A stretch of DNA of 64,000 nt, from the NCBI GenBank assembly GCA_030841085.1, contig JAVEDP010000041.1, positions 310,001-374,000 on the forward strand, given 5' to 3'. Below are positions 17,671 through 26,182 of this stretch, piece by piece. Numbering within the stretch: position 1 is the first letter of the stretch; every line of letters starts with the position of its first letter. Source of the DNA: Pyrinomonadaceae bacterium (GTDB taxonomy: Bacteria; Acidobacteriota; Blastocatellia; Pyrinomonadales; Pyrinomonadaceae). The notes beneath the pieces are model-generated. The model saw nothing but the letters and a program-made list of their open reading frames with translations. It did not search any database and was not told the origin of the DNA. A program made the position numbers and the translations under genes.

Positions 17671-18033
17671 TTAACGGCTGGCTGACGAACCATTAAGCAC
17701 AATATTTTGATGGGTGCCCGCAAACGAGATGCCTACCAACTGTTTCTGTTCACCGGTGCCGGTGAGTCTCCACTCAAATCTGCGCGCCGCGCTTTCTCGC
17801 TTTTCAGAGGTTGTGCCTGACTGCGCAATGACTTTGCCGTCCTTAACAATCGACAACTCGCCTTTCTCGTCGTCGAACTTCAGCTGATAGGTGCCGCTTT
17901 TGACCAGCGTTCCATTAACCATCGTATTTGTCGTCAGGGTAATCGTTTCTTTTCTTGTCTTCGCGAAGACACTGACTGCCGTGAGTGATGTAATTACTAA
18001 TGCGATGCCGATTTGTTTAATCAACGATTTCAT
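17671..18033 (-). CDS. Small secreted beta-rich protein, unknown function
   Basis: A 120-residue protein with a clear Sec signal peptide (KQIGIALVITSLTAVSVFA, cleavage after about residue 24). The mature part is beta-rich: ETITLTTNTMVNGTLVKSG and YQLKFDDEKGELSIVKDGKV, then FEWRLTGTGEQKQLVGISFA. Similar small exported proteins are common in Acidobacteriota but have no known role. AAGGAG lies 8 bp before the ATG and a strong terminator follows, so it is probably transcribed alone. Confidence 0.75.
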   Translation of the reverse strand: MKSLIKQIGIALVITSLTAVSVFAKTRKETITLTTNTMVNGTLVKSGTYQLKFDDEKGELSIVKDGKVIAQSGTTSEKRESAARRFEWRLTGTGEQKQLVGISFAGTHQNIVLNGSSASR

Positions 18034-18280
18034 CTCGAGACTCCTTGGCTAATTTGTTCGTCAATCTCCGTGGGGAGTGCAACTGGTACTTACAACGACG
18101 AGCGAACTTTAAGGTTCCATAAATCCAAGTTGACCTCTTCTGTCTGCAAAGCAGTTAGCGTTCGTCTGCTGCATAAACACCATGCAGATGATTTCCATGA
18201 CAGACTTTTTCGTGGACATTGAAGGTGAGGAGTTTTGCCTGGCGACGATGATCCAAAAATTTAGAGTAGCATTTGAAAGT

Positions 18281-19162
18281 TTAGACTTCGAGCCAGTCGC
18301 GCGTCATATCGCACCATAGGACCAGGCCGCGCCATTCGTTGAATCGCGAGTAGTAACGCGAAATTTTTTTATCGCTGGCCTTGCGCCCGTTGTTTCGCAC
18401 CGCGAAAAATTTAGCGCGTGTCCAGGAATCCAATGCCAGCCCGTCGTAGCGACCCAGCAGTTTCAGTACATTTTCAGCCGCGTATGGTCCAACGCCCTTG
18501 ACGCCACGCATTTCCTTAATCAACTCGGCTGTCGGCAGCGGGCTGTGAAGCCATTGCTCGACATCAAGATTCCCGGACGCGACACGATCGGCAAGCTCCT
18601 TAAAATAAGGCGCGCGGTAACCGGCCCTCACTTCGTTTGTATAAAATTTCAGTGGCATCAAGGCCATAGCTTCCGGCGTCGGAAACGTGCGGCGACCATC
18701 ATTCGATTCGCGTCCCAGATTCCGGACCAGCCCAGTCACCATTTTTTCGGTCAGGGCCCAGGAGCAATTTGTGGTGCAGATCATTTTTACCAGGTCTTCG
18801 AAGACTGACGGCGAACGAAGCATGCGGCCTGCGCCCTGTGTGGCAACCCATACGAACTCGTCCTCGCCGGACATCAATCCATAAAACCCGGCCATGTCGT
18901 CATCCAGCCGCAGCATATGGCGAACGTCCGCAATCACTTGACCGGCAGCTTTTTGACTGACACGGCGCGACGTGTTGATCCGCAATTGCCGCTTGCGGGC
19001 GGTGATTGCGACGGTGACGGGCTTATCGTCCTTTAGATCCAGCACACGGCTCAATACCCAGTTGTCTCGGTCTAATTCAAACGGCAACAGCCCGTACCAG
19101 CCGTGGCTGATCGCCGTTCGCTTAAAACTGAAATTGCGGGGCGTAGAGATGCCTAGTTCCAT
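18281..19162 (-). CDS. HhH-GPD superfamily DNA glycosylase
   Basis: A 293-residue base-excision repair enzyme. The helix-hairpin-helix is MRGVKGVGPYAAENVLKLLG (about residues 215-235), and the following loop LALDSW supplies the conserved catalytic Asp. The N-terminal beta part (NFSFKRTAISHGWYGLLPFE) is like that of OGG/AlkA-type enzymes that open with an N-terminal domain. The position that holds the lyase Lys in OGG1 (GVGxK) is a Tyr here, so a monofunctional glycosylase is predicted. The substrate (alkylated or oxidised purine) cannot be told. It stands alone on the minus strand with no repair partner adjacent. Confidence 0.8.
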   Translation of the reverse strand: MELGISTPRNFSFKRTAISHGWYGLLPFELDRDNWVLSRVLDLKDDKPVTVAITARKRQLRINTSRRVSQKAAGQVIADVRHMLRLDDDMAGFYGLMSGEDEFVWVATQGAGRMLRSPSVFEDLVKMICTTNCSWALTEKMVTGLVRNLGRESNDGRRTFPTPEAMALMPLKFYTNEVRAGYRAPYFKELADRVASGNLDVEQWLHSPLPTAELIKEMRGVKGVGPYAAENVLKLLGRYDGLALDSWTRAKFFAVRNNGRKASDKKISRYYSRFNEWRGLVLWCDMTRDWLEV

Positions 19163-19258
19163 TGTTTAATTAGCTGCTCGGCAAATTTATGGAAAGTAAA
19201 CTTTCGGAAGATAGCCTTCCCAAAAACAGATTATGTTCACGAATAGAATCTATTCGCA

Positions 19259-19346
19259 AAGGTAGGACAGGCATTCCTGCCTGTCCCGTCATTAACAAGC
19301 TGTCCCGTAATTAACAAGATGGACAGACAGGAATGTCTGTCCTACC
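19259..19346. repeat. GGACAGG-family inverted pair
   Basis: GGTAGGACAGGCATTCCTG (19261-19279, self-complementary core) and an inverted copy GGACAGACAGGAATGTCTG (19321-19339) face each other across two short copies of CCCGTCATTAACAAG / CCCGTAATTAACAAG. Confidence 0.8.
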
Positions 19347-19661
19347 GTTTGTACGTTTCGACTGCGGTCAAGCTGAATCTTGACAGCGATAATACGGAAG
19401 CCTAGACTGACCCTACTTGAAAACAGAATAGGAAGGCTGTACTCGCCCTCCCTAATACTCGGGAGTAAGTGAGAGCAGAGTCAAATTACGAGACTCTCTA
19501 CAGTACCCCCGGCGAACTTAAGCGCCGCTTCCACCGATAATTAAAACTGGAGCTTTCCGGTTTTCTCGCCCCACCGGGCCTACAATAACCCGCGTGGGGC
19601 GATGTCGTTTTGGCAACAATTTGGTCATCTTAATTTATTGGTACGGCGGAACGAGCTGAAC

Positions 19662-19804
19662 AGATTTACCATTCATCATTTGCCATTTCTCATTTGTCAC
19701 TTCACTGAAGTTTGGTAAATGGCCTCAAGTGTGCGGGCCCGATGATGTTGTAGCAGTTCTGAAAAATGACAAATGAGAAATGGCAAATGATGAATGGTAA
19801 ATCT
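19662..19804. repeat. CATTT-family inverted repeat
   Basis: About 38 bp of perfect inverted repeat: 19662-19699 (AGATTTACCATTCATCATTT then GCCATTTCTCATTTGTCA) against 19766-19804, with a 65-bp loop. It is closely related to the inner element at 14493-14672 and followed at 19845-19857 by a fragment of the GGACAGG family. Confidence 0.85.
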
Positions 19805-19855
19805 ACTCTTCCCTTTCAGCGAACTGACCCTGCTCACCGAAAGGGAATGTCCGTC

Positions 19856-21067
19856 CTACTTCACATAAATCGGATTTGAGATTATCCACGGCTGTTCGCT
19901 GACAGGTCCCGGCAGTTGCGGCAAGTAAACCTCAACTCGATAACTTCCCTTTTCGCTCACCGCGTATTGCTTCTCCATAATCCCCGTCGCCTCGTTGAAC
20001 GTCTGGCCATCCTTTAGCAAAACGACACGCGCGCTGACGGGCGCCTGAACCGACAGGGTCACGCCGCTGCCGGCTGCGATTTCGTCCCCTTGGATTTTTT
20101 GATCGCTCCCGTTTGTCGCCGTAAATCTGAAGCCGCTGGTGTCGCCGAAGAGATCGAACCCGATGAAGCAATGACCCGCCGAGAATGCCCGCACGAGGCT
20201 ACTTGAATTCAACACTTCCCCTGTTGACAGCAGAAGGTGCATCCGCACCAGATGAAAACTTCGCTCGTAAGGATCGGCCTTAAACCCAACCCACGTCTTA
20301 CCCGAGGCGTCATTGAGACTGAGGCCCACATTCGCGTGCGCATCATTGCCGGCGGTTGCCACCAGCCGCTTGCCGGTCAGGCGAATCGCATCGTCCCAAA
20401 GACGCAAACCATTTGCAGGGCGCGCATAGAAAGTTGCAAACAACAGATCGGGATAACTGCGATACGACCACAAACCATCGAACAACATGACGAGCGGATT
20501 TATCTGGCGCGCGTTTGTATAGACGTTGTAAACCTCGACCCCGTCGTAGCCCGCCGCGCTCCAACTTTTGAACTCTTCTGGATAGGCAACAAGCGCTAAC
20601 GCACTTCTTGCTTTCGATCGAGCGATCACGTCCGCCACCGACGAACCTTCAGCCGTTATGGCGCTTTCGTCGCCCGGAAAGATTAACAACCGTTCGTTCG
20701 TCGGCGCACTCACCTCGTTGCCATTAATGAAAAGAACTCCGCTGTGAACATCTTTCAAAGTCATCGCCGCGGTGTTGAAGTTCGCGGAGGTGTGCTCCGT
20801 CATCACAACGAAGTCGAGTTGATTCTGTTTTGCGGCCGCGATGATCGCTTCGAAGGTACCGGTGCTGTGTCCACCTAAAAAAGAATGAACGTGAACGACG
20901 CCTTTGTACTCGACAAACTTTTCGTCGGGCCTCGGTTGACGCTGCGAGTTGATCTGGAGAATGGCGTCGCTTAGGCGGCCAAGTCGATAGCGGCGATAAG
21001 CGAAAGGAATCTGCGAGCAGATTAAAACAGCCAGCAGGACGAGAAGGAGTTTCTGCCAACGCTTCAT
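19856..21067 (-). CDS. Membrane-anchored PHP-domain metal-dependent hydrolase
   Basis: A 403-residue protein with an N-terminal membrane anchor (KLLLVLLAVLICSQIPFAY). The PHP metal-binding motifs are VVHVHSFLGGHSTG (about residue 57), FVVMTEHTS (about 87) and AGNDAHAN (about 250), giving the usual His/Asp/Glu metal ligands. PHP enzymes hydrolyse phosphoesters (histidinol phosphatase, polymerase-associated nuclease). The C-terminal 100 residues form a beta-sandwich-like region. It is likely in the periplasm or on the outer face; the substrate is unknown. Its 3' end runs into a fragment of the GGACAGG repeat family. Confidence 0.8.
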   Translation of the reverse strand: MKRWQKLLLVLLAVLICSQIPFAYRRYRLGRLSDAILQINSQRQPRPDEKFVEYKGVVHVHSFLGGHSTGTFEAIIAAAKQNQLDFVVMTEHTSANFNTAAMTLKDVHSGVLFINGNEVSAPTNERLLIFPGDESAITAEGSSVADVIARSKARSALALVAYPEEFKSWSAAGYDGVEVYNVYTNARQINPLVMLFDGLWSYRSYPDLLFATFYARPANGLRLWDDAIRLTGKRLVATAGNDAHANVGLSLNDASGKTWVGFKADPYERSFHLVRMHLLLSTGEVLNSSSLVRAFSAGHCFIGFDLFGDTSGFRFTATNGSDQKIQGDEIAAGSGVTLSVQAPVSARVVLLKDGQTFNEATGIMEKQYAVSEKGSYRVEVYLPQLPGPVSEQPWIISNPIYVK

Positions 21068-21076
21068 AGAAAGGAA

Positions 21077-21367
21077 TTAACTTTCAAAATCTACCGAGGC
21101 GACTTGTTCGCTGATGGTGCTGCCAAACTCGACAACCTTGATGTGTTCGGGATGAACTGTGTAAGCGTTAAGGCCGGCGCGGTCAGCAAAAGTGGCCACC
21201 AAACCCGTGTCGTACGACCGCGGCAAAAGCAGTGTGTCGAAGCCTACGGCCAAAGTCTGCACTTGCGGAATTACTGACGCCAGACGACGCAGCAACGCGA
21301 CGTGCTCAGCGCGAACATCAGGTCCGACGTCCGCGCGATATTTCCAAATTACGATATGAGTCAACAT
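21077..21367 (-). CDS. Dabb-family (stress-responsive alpha/beta barrel) protein
   Basis: A 96-residue ferredoxin-like alpha+beta protein of the Dabb family: MLTHIVIWKYRAD at the start, VALLRRLASVIPQV for the first helix, GLVATFADRAGLNAYTVHPE and HIKVVEF near the end. Such proteins form dimeric barrels; some are enzymes such as olivetolic acid cyclase, but most bacterial members have no known role. The internal Met is used as the start because the family begins there; a start 30 bp upstream is possible. It lies 9 bp before the PHP gene on the same strand. Confidence 0.8.
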   Translation of the reverse strand: MLTHIVIWKYRADVGPDVRAEHVALLRRLASVIPQVQTLAVGFDTLLLPRSYDTGLVATFADRAGLNAYTVHPEHIKVVEFGSTISEQVASVDFES

Positions 21368-21425
21368 TTGAACGTGAAAACGACCGAGCGCAACCATTCA
21401 AACTTCGCTTGTTAGGCTGCAGCGA

Positions 21426-21767
21426 TTAAACCTTTACTTTGTGTATGGCCTCGTCTTTTGGCTTCTTTACAAATAAATCAAGATCATTCTCGCGAATTTC
21501 TTTTTGAACTTCTCTGCGCCACAATAGGAAGTAAATGGCAGAGGAATAAAACAGATTGTTGACGCCAAGCATTACGATCCAGCCAATAATCTCTCCAGAC
21601 CAACTGTGATCTGAATCCCTTCCTGCGAATCCGAGCGCCCATCCGGGAAGTAGGAAGACTAACGCAAGAGCAGGAGATTGAAGAATCATAGCGAGCAGAC
21701 AGGCAAGCACTTGAAATAGTGAGCCGCCAGCAATAGATAACAGCAAGCGTTTGAGAATGACGCGCAC
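21426..21767 (-). CDS. Small membrane protein of unknown function
   Basis: A 113-residue protein with three probable membrane segments, at about residues 7-27 (LLLSIAGGSLFQVLACLLAM), 30-46 and 60-82, followed by a charged, probably cytoplasmic tail (WRREVQKEIREND). No family was recognised. It lies between the decarboxylase and the Dabb gene, all on the minus strand, and may be part of that transcription unit. Confidence 0.55.
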   Translation of the reverse strand: MRVILKRLLLSIAGGSLFQVLACLLAMILQSPALALVFLLPGWALGFAGRDSDHSWSGEIIGWIVMLGVNNLFYSSAIYFLLWRREVQKEIRENDLDLFVKKPKDEAIHKVKV

Positions 21768-21802
21768 TTTGAATGTTGACTAATACTCTATCCGCAGCAT
21801 AA

Positions 21803-23302
21803 CTAAAGGTTGTCGGACAAACCCTGCAGCAACTTTAGCTGCTCGTTCAATAATTCCCAAACCTGACGGACGTGCTTTTCGCTGGTGCGAATATTGCCGA
21901 TAGAAAGGCGGAGAGTGATTTTATCATTCAGCTTTGTATGCGAAAGCAGTGCTTTTCCTGTGGCATTTACGCCGTGCATGATTGCTTCATTCAAAACGTC
22001 GAGCCGTGCTTCGCGCGCCGCCGGTTCGACGTTCTCAAGTTCGGGACAGGCTCGAAAGCAAACTAATGCAAAAGGCAGCGGCGCCATCAATTCCCAATCG
22101 CTGCTTTCTTCAATCCATGAAGCGAAGATTTTCGCCAACCGGCAATGTTCGCGTATCCGTGCAGCCAATCCCTCGTGACCAAAGTAACGAATGATCATCC
22201 ACAACTTCAGCGCGCGAAAGCGCCGGCCAAGTTGCACGCCGTAATCTGATCCGCTGCGCACCTGATCCTGTTCCGGCGTGCGCAAATATTCCGGCACCAA
22301 CGAAAAGGCGCGTCGCAGCAAATCCAGATGCCGGCAATACAGAACCGACAAATCAAACGGAGTGAACAACCACTTGTGCGGATTGACGGCAATTGAATCC
22401 GCGCGCTCGCAACCCGCCAACACGTGCCGAAGCTCGGGCACAACCGCCGCGGACCCGGCGTAAGCAGCATCGACGTGCAACCACATCGCATGCTGTTCGC
22501 CAATCGGGATGATCTCTTTAACAGGATCGATGCTCGAAGTAGAAGTGGTGCCAACTGTAGCAACGATGCAGAAAGGCAGATAGCCGGCGCGCTTGTCTTC
22601 GTCGATGGCGGCGGCCAATGCCGCCGTATCCATGCGAAACTCTTTGTCAGTTGGAATCTTTCGCAGCGCGCGTTGTCCAAGACCTAGCGTGATGATGCCC
22701 TTGTCGATCGAAGAGTGCGCTTGTTCCGACGCATAGACTCGCAACAATGGCAGATCGCTGCGACCGCTCATTCCTTCTTCGCGAATGCGCATCTCGACAC
22801 CTTCGCGCGCCGCCGCGATTGCATGCATGCTCGAGACGGACGCAGTGTCGTAAATGATTCCGGTTAGCCCCGGGTCAAGTCCCATCATTTGCCGCAACCA
22901 ATCGAGCGTTACTTCTTCCAGCTCAGTCGAAGCCGGAGAAGTTCGCCACAACATCGCCTTGTTATCAAAAGCAGCGCTGAGTAGTTCCCCGAAGATTCCC
23001 GGCGCGGAAGTCGAGGTGGCGAAATAAGCAAAGAATGAAGGATGGCTCCAATGAGTCAGGGCGGGAACGATCAGTCGATCAACGTCGTGCAGAATCTGGT
23101 CCATCGACTCGCCGGTTTGCGGCGGCGCTGTGGGCAACTGCGCCTTGAGATCGCCCGGCTCGATTTGCGCGAGCACCGGCAACTCCTCGATGCGTTCGAA
23201 GTAGCCGGCAATCCAGTCGATCAATTCGTGGCCATGCCGGCGAAATTCCTCGGCGTTCATGTCGCCCAGCGGCGGCGAAAGTTTTGTTTGCGATTCACTC
23301 AT
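21803..23302 (-). CDS. PLP-dependent aromatic-L-amino-acid decarboxylase family enzyme
   Basis: A 499-residue group II decarboxylase. The N-terminal block MNAEEFRRHGHELIDWIAGY and the PLP site ADSIAVNPHKWLFTPFDLSV (Lys at about 310) are diagnostic, together with WLHVDAAYAGSAAVVPELR and LPLLRVYASEQAHSSI. The family includes DOPA/tyrosine/tryptophan decarboxylases and some aldehyde synthases. The product is probably an aromatic amine, but the substrate cannot be fixed by eye. Length is normal. It is first in a minus-strand group with the small membrane protein, Dabb protein and PHP protein; no amine transporter is adjacent. Confidence 0.88.
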   Translation of the reverse strand: MSESQTKLSPPLGDMNAEEFRRHGHELIDWIAGYFERIEELPVLAQIEPGDLKAQLPTAPPQTGESMDQILHDVDRLIVPALTHWSHPSFFAYFATSTSAPGIFGELLSAAFDNKAMLWRTSPASTELEEVTLDWLRQMMGLDPGLTGIIYDTASVSSMHAIAAAREGVEMRIREEGMSGRSDLPLLRVYASEQAHSSIDKGIITLGLGQRALRKIPTDKEFRMDTAALAAAIDEDKRAGYLPFCIVATVGTTSTSSIDPVKEIIPIGEQHAMWLHVDAAYAGSAAVVPELRHVLAGCERADSIAVNPHKWLFTPFDLSVLYCRHLDLLRRAFSLVPEYLRTPEQDQVRSGSDYGVQLGRRFRALKLWMIIRYFGHEGLAARIREHCRLAKIFASWIEESSDWELMAPLPFALVCFRACPELENVEPAAREARLDVLNEAIMHGVNATGKALLSHTKLNDKITLRLSIGNIRTSEKHVRQVWELLNEQLKLLQGLSDNL

Positions 23303-23850
23303 CGGCGCGCAGTGTAGATGACAGACAAACCAAATCCAAGGTCGTAGGCTGCTGAAAAGGTATCCATCGCAGTCCGCGTTAGCGGACGACCGACAATGGC
23401 CCAGCGATTCATCGCTGGGAGCCCTGCGAACATGAGTTCAAGTCCGTGCAACGGACGATTGAAATGAGTCGGTAATTGTCCTCATCATTCAGCCGTCCGC
23501 TTCACGAACTAAATTACTTTCGCCTCCTACCCCAGCAGTGAACTGCTGGGCTACTATCATCCGTCCGCTATCGCGGACTGTAAGATCTACTGTTTTGCAC
23601 AGGCGATGCTGTAAAGCAAACTGTTAGTTTGCGGTCGTGCCGTGCCTGGCCCGTTACCTCATTCACCCGACGCCCGCAAACTAACAGTTGGCTTTACTTA
23701 AAGTTGCGCCAGTAACGCACTCGAAGCTATTATGCAGGCTCGATTTAAGCTGACATTAAACGCTTTGCTCTACCGGCCGCGAAATTCGCTGCCGTGGTTC
23801 CCACTCCCAATGTCGGTCGCCAATAAAACTTTTGCTTGCGTGAGGAAACT
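23303..23850. other. Gene-free region upstream of the liv operon
   Basis: About 550 bp between divergent genes, mostly filled by a cluster of small hairpins (see 23371-23697). The last 150 bp before the livK-like start (23700-23850) should hold the liv promoter; no confident promoter or operator was recognised. Confidence 0.5.
23371..23697. repeat. Cluster of six palindromes (REP-like)
   Basis: Self-complementary units: AGTCCGCGTTAGCGGACG (23371), CCCAGCGATTCATCGCTGGG (23400), AGTCCGTGCAACGGACG (23441), CCCAGCAGTGAACTGCTGGG (23531) and CCGTCCGCTATCGCGGACTG (23561). GTAAAGCAAACTGTTAGTTTG (23611-23631) forms a long-range pair with CAAACTAACAGTTGGCTTTAC near 23677-23697. Units alternate between a TCCGC type and a CCCAGC type. 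Confidence 0.85.
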
Positions 23851-25164
23851 ATGAAAAGAACTCTGCTATCGCTTGGACTGATTGCATCTCTACTTTTTGT
23901 CTTTGCTTGTGAACGCAAAGGTGGACCAGGGGCGGGCGGCAATTCGGGCACAATCGTAATCGGTTATTACGGCGACCTGACGGGACGCACGTCAAACTTT
24001 GGGCAGTCTACCAAAAATGGTGTCGAGATGGCTGCCGACGAGATTAACAAAGCGGGCGGCATCAATGGCCGGCAGGTCACCATTCTTTCCGAAGACGATG
24101 AAGGCCGCCCGGAAAAAGCGGCTACAGTCGTAACCAAACTTATCGATCAAGATCGCGTGGTTGCGCTGCTCGGCGAAGTCGCATCCGGAAACACATTGGC
24201 GGCAGCTCCAAAAGCGCAAGCCGCAAAGGTGCCGATGATTTCTCCATCGTCGACCAACCCGGCCGTCACGCAGGTCGGCGATTACATCTCGCGCGTCTGC
24301 TTTATCGATCCATTCCAAGGCGCCGTCATGGCCAAGTTTGCAGTCAACACATTAAAGGCGAAGAAGGCGGCCATCATGCTCGACTTCAATTCGCCTTACA
24401 GCCGCGGGCTCACTGAATTTTTCGAAGCCAGCTTTACCAAACTTGGTGGACAGATTGTGAACAAGCAGTCGTACACCCAGGGCGATCGCGATTACAAAGG
24501 GCAGTTGACCGCAATTCGCTCGACGAATCCGGACGTGATTTATGTGCCCGGCTATTACGGCGAGGTTGGCGTGATTGCCAAACAGGCAAAGCAGTTGGAC
24601 ATCAAAGCACCGCTGCTGGGCGGCGACGGTTGGGATTCAACGCAGCTCTGGGAACTGGGCGGCGACGCGTTGAATGGCGATTACATTTCCAATCACTATT
24701 CGGTCGACGATCCATCACCGGCAATCCAAAAATTTGTGGCTGCTTACAAAGCCCGTAACGGCAACGTACCCGACGCGCTCGCGGCGCTGGGTTACGACGC
24801 AATGATGGTGCTTGCCGATTCCATCAAACGCGCCGGCACCACCGAAGGACCACAGCTTAAGGACGCGATCGCTGCGACCAAGAATTTCATCGGTGTGACT
24901 GGAACCATCTCACTGGATGCGGAACGAAACGCCGTCAAGCCGGCAGTCGTGCTGAAACTTCAGGACAAGAAATACATTTATGTGGAAACGATTTATCCCG
25001 AAGGCATGAGCGCGCCTGTAACTTCCCCGGCAGCGCCCGTTACCTCCAGCACTGAACCAACAACCGCGCCCGCCGCGTCGCCGGCGAAGGCGGACACTGC
25101 AGCCCCGGTCAAAGCTGCGTCCCCCGCCGTTGGGACTAAAAAACCCGCAGCGTCTCCCCAATAA
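23851..25164 (+). CDS. livK: Branched-chain amino-acid ABC transporter substrate-binding lipoprotein
   Basis: A 437-residue periplasmic binding protein of the Leu/Ile/Val family. The ATG has GAGG 5 bp upstream; a TTG 15 bp earlier is less likely. The signal peptide ends in the lipobox LFVFAC, so the mature protein is lipid-anchored at Cys. The type-I periplasmic fold follows: IVIGYYGDLTGRTSNFGQS, GGINGRQVTILSEDDEG and MISPSSTNPAVTQ. Residues beyond about 390 form a Pro/Ala/Thr/Ser-rich tail that is absent from most family members and may be flexible. It is first of five co-directional liv genes; the exact ligand (branched-chain or other amino acid) is open. Confidence 0.92.
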   Translation: MKRTLLSLGLIASLLFVFACERKGGPGAGGNSGTIVIGYYGDLTGRTSNFGQSTKNGVEMAADEINKAGGINGRQVTILSEDDEGRPEKAATVVTKLIDQDRVVALLGEVASGNTLAAAPKAQAAKVPMISPSSTNPAVTQVGDYISRVCFIDPFQGAVMAKFAVNTLKAKKAAIMLDFNSPYSRGLTEFFEASFTKLGGQIVNKQSYTQGDRDYKGQLTAIRSTNPDVIYVPGYYGEVGVIAKQAKQLDIKAPLLGGDGWDSTQLWELGGDALNGDYISNHYSVDDPSPAIQKFVAAYKARNGNVPDALAALGYDAMMVLADSIKRAGTTEGPQLKDAIAATKNFIGVTGTISLDAERNAVKPAVVLKLQDKKYIYVETIYPEGMSAPVTSPAAPVTSSTEPTTAPAASPAKADTAAPVKAASPAVGTKKPAASPQ

Positions 25165-25170
25165 CTTTCC

Positions 25171-26088
25171 ATGGACACTTTCGTTCAGCAACTAATTAAT
25201 GGCCTGACGATCGGCGCGATTTACGCGCTGATCGCTTTGGGCTACACCATGGTCTACGGCATTCTGCGCCTGATCAATTTCGCGCACGGCGACATTTACA
25301 TGGTCGGGGCGTTTGTCGGTTACTTTCTCGCTTTCCAACTTGGCTTTGCGACTGGGCCATCGCTGGTCGGACTGACCGTGGTCCTGATCGGCTCGATGAT
25401 CGCCGCGGCGTTGGTAGGTATGGCAATCGAAAGATTTGCTTATCGCCCGATCCGCAAATACGCGCGCATGACCACGCTGATTACGGCCATCGGCGTTTCT
25501 TTGCTGATCGAAAATTTGTTTGTCGCGCGACTTGGCGCGGCGCCGCGCGCTTTCCCGCAACTGCTCCGCGAACAAAGCTACACCCTGTTTGGCAACGCCG
25601 CGATTTCGAAGTCGCAGATCTTGATCTTTGCAGTATCGATAGCGTTGATGATTCTGCTGCAATGGGTAATCTTCAAGACAAAGGTGGGCACGGCGATGCG
25701 CGCCGTTTCCTTCAACCTTAACTCAGCCAAGTTAATGGGCATCAACACCGACTTTATTATTTCATTCACATTTGCGCTCGGCTCGGCGTTGGCCGCGGCG
25801 GGTGGCGTTCTGACGGCTCAATACAATCCGCAAATCGATCCGCTGATGGGTATCATTACTGGACTTAAAGCTTTTGTGGCAGCGGTGCTGGGCGGTATTG
25901 GCAACGTTCCCGGGGCGGTTCTTGGTGGGCTGCTCATCGGCATCGCCGAAACGTTTGTCGTCGGTTACGGGCAAAACGTCGGCGTCCCCACTACGTTTCG
26001 CGACGCGGTTGCATTCGCAATTCTAATTCTCGTGCTGTTGTTTCGGCCGACGGGCCTGCTCGGCTCGACGGTCCAAGAGAAAGTCTAG
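25171..26088 (+). CDS. livH: Branched-chain amino-acid ABC transporter permease LivH
   Basis: A 305-residue inner-membrane permease of the LivH family, with about eight hydrophobic segments. The opening QQLINGLTIGAIYALIALGY and TMVYGILRLINFAHGDIYM are the family hallmark. The inner helix region GLKAFVAAVLGGIGNVPGAV contacts the ATPases. It forms the translocation pore with LivM. It starts 6 bp after the binding-protein gene and is followed by a palindromic element before livM. Confidence 0.95.
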   Translation: MDTFVQQLINGLTIGAIYALIALGYTMVYGILRLINFAHGDIYMVGAFVGYFLAFQLGFATGPSLVGLTVVLIGSMIAAALVGMAIERFAYRPIRKYARMTTLITAIGVSLLIENLFVARLGAAPRAFPQLLREQSYTLFGNAAISKSQILIFAVSIALMILLQWVIFKTKVGTAMRAVSFNLNSAKLMGINTDFIISFTFALGSALAAAGGVLTAQYNPQIDPLMGIITGLKAFVAAVLGGIGNVPGAVLGGLLIGIAETFVVGYGQNVGVPTTFRDAVAFAILILVLLFRPTGLLGSTVQEKV

Positions 26089-26090
26089 TC

Positions 26091-26178
26091 ATTGCCGATT
26101 TGCGATTGCCGATTTCCGATTGAAGACTTACTAGTTCCTCCTTTCAATCGGCAATCGGAAATCGGCAATCGCAAATTT
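26091..26178. repeat. GCCGATT-heptamer hairpin between livH and livM
   Basis: The left arm (26091-26126) and right arm (26143-26178) are complementary runs of GATT-ending 7-bp units (TGCGATT, GCCGATT, TCCGATT). The right arm carries exactly one extra GCCGATT unit relative to the left. The livM ATG is 4 bp after the right arm, without a separate Shine-Dalgarno site. Confidence 0.88.
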
Positions 26179-26182
26179 ACAG

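Larger units (their letters stand above)
19163..19855. other. Repeat-rich intergenic region with possible structured RNA
   Basis: About 690 bp without a gene. It holds two palindromic elements (listed separately) and, between about 19440 and 19610, a run of small perfect hairpins: TACTCGGGAGTA, AGAGTC/GACTCT, CGGCG/CGCCG and CGCCCCAC/GTGGGGCG. The last is followed by a T-rich stretch (GTCGTTTTGG). No known RNA family was recognised. Confidence 0.4.
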
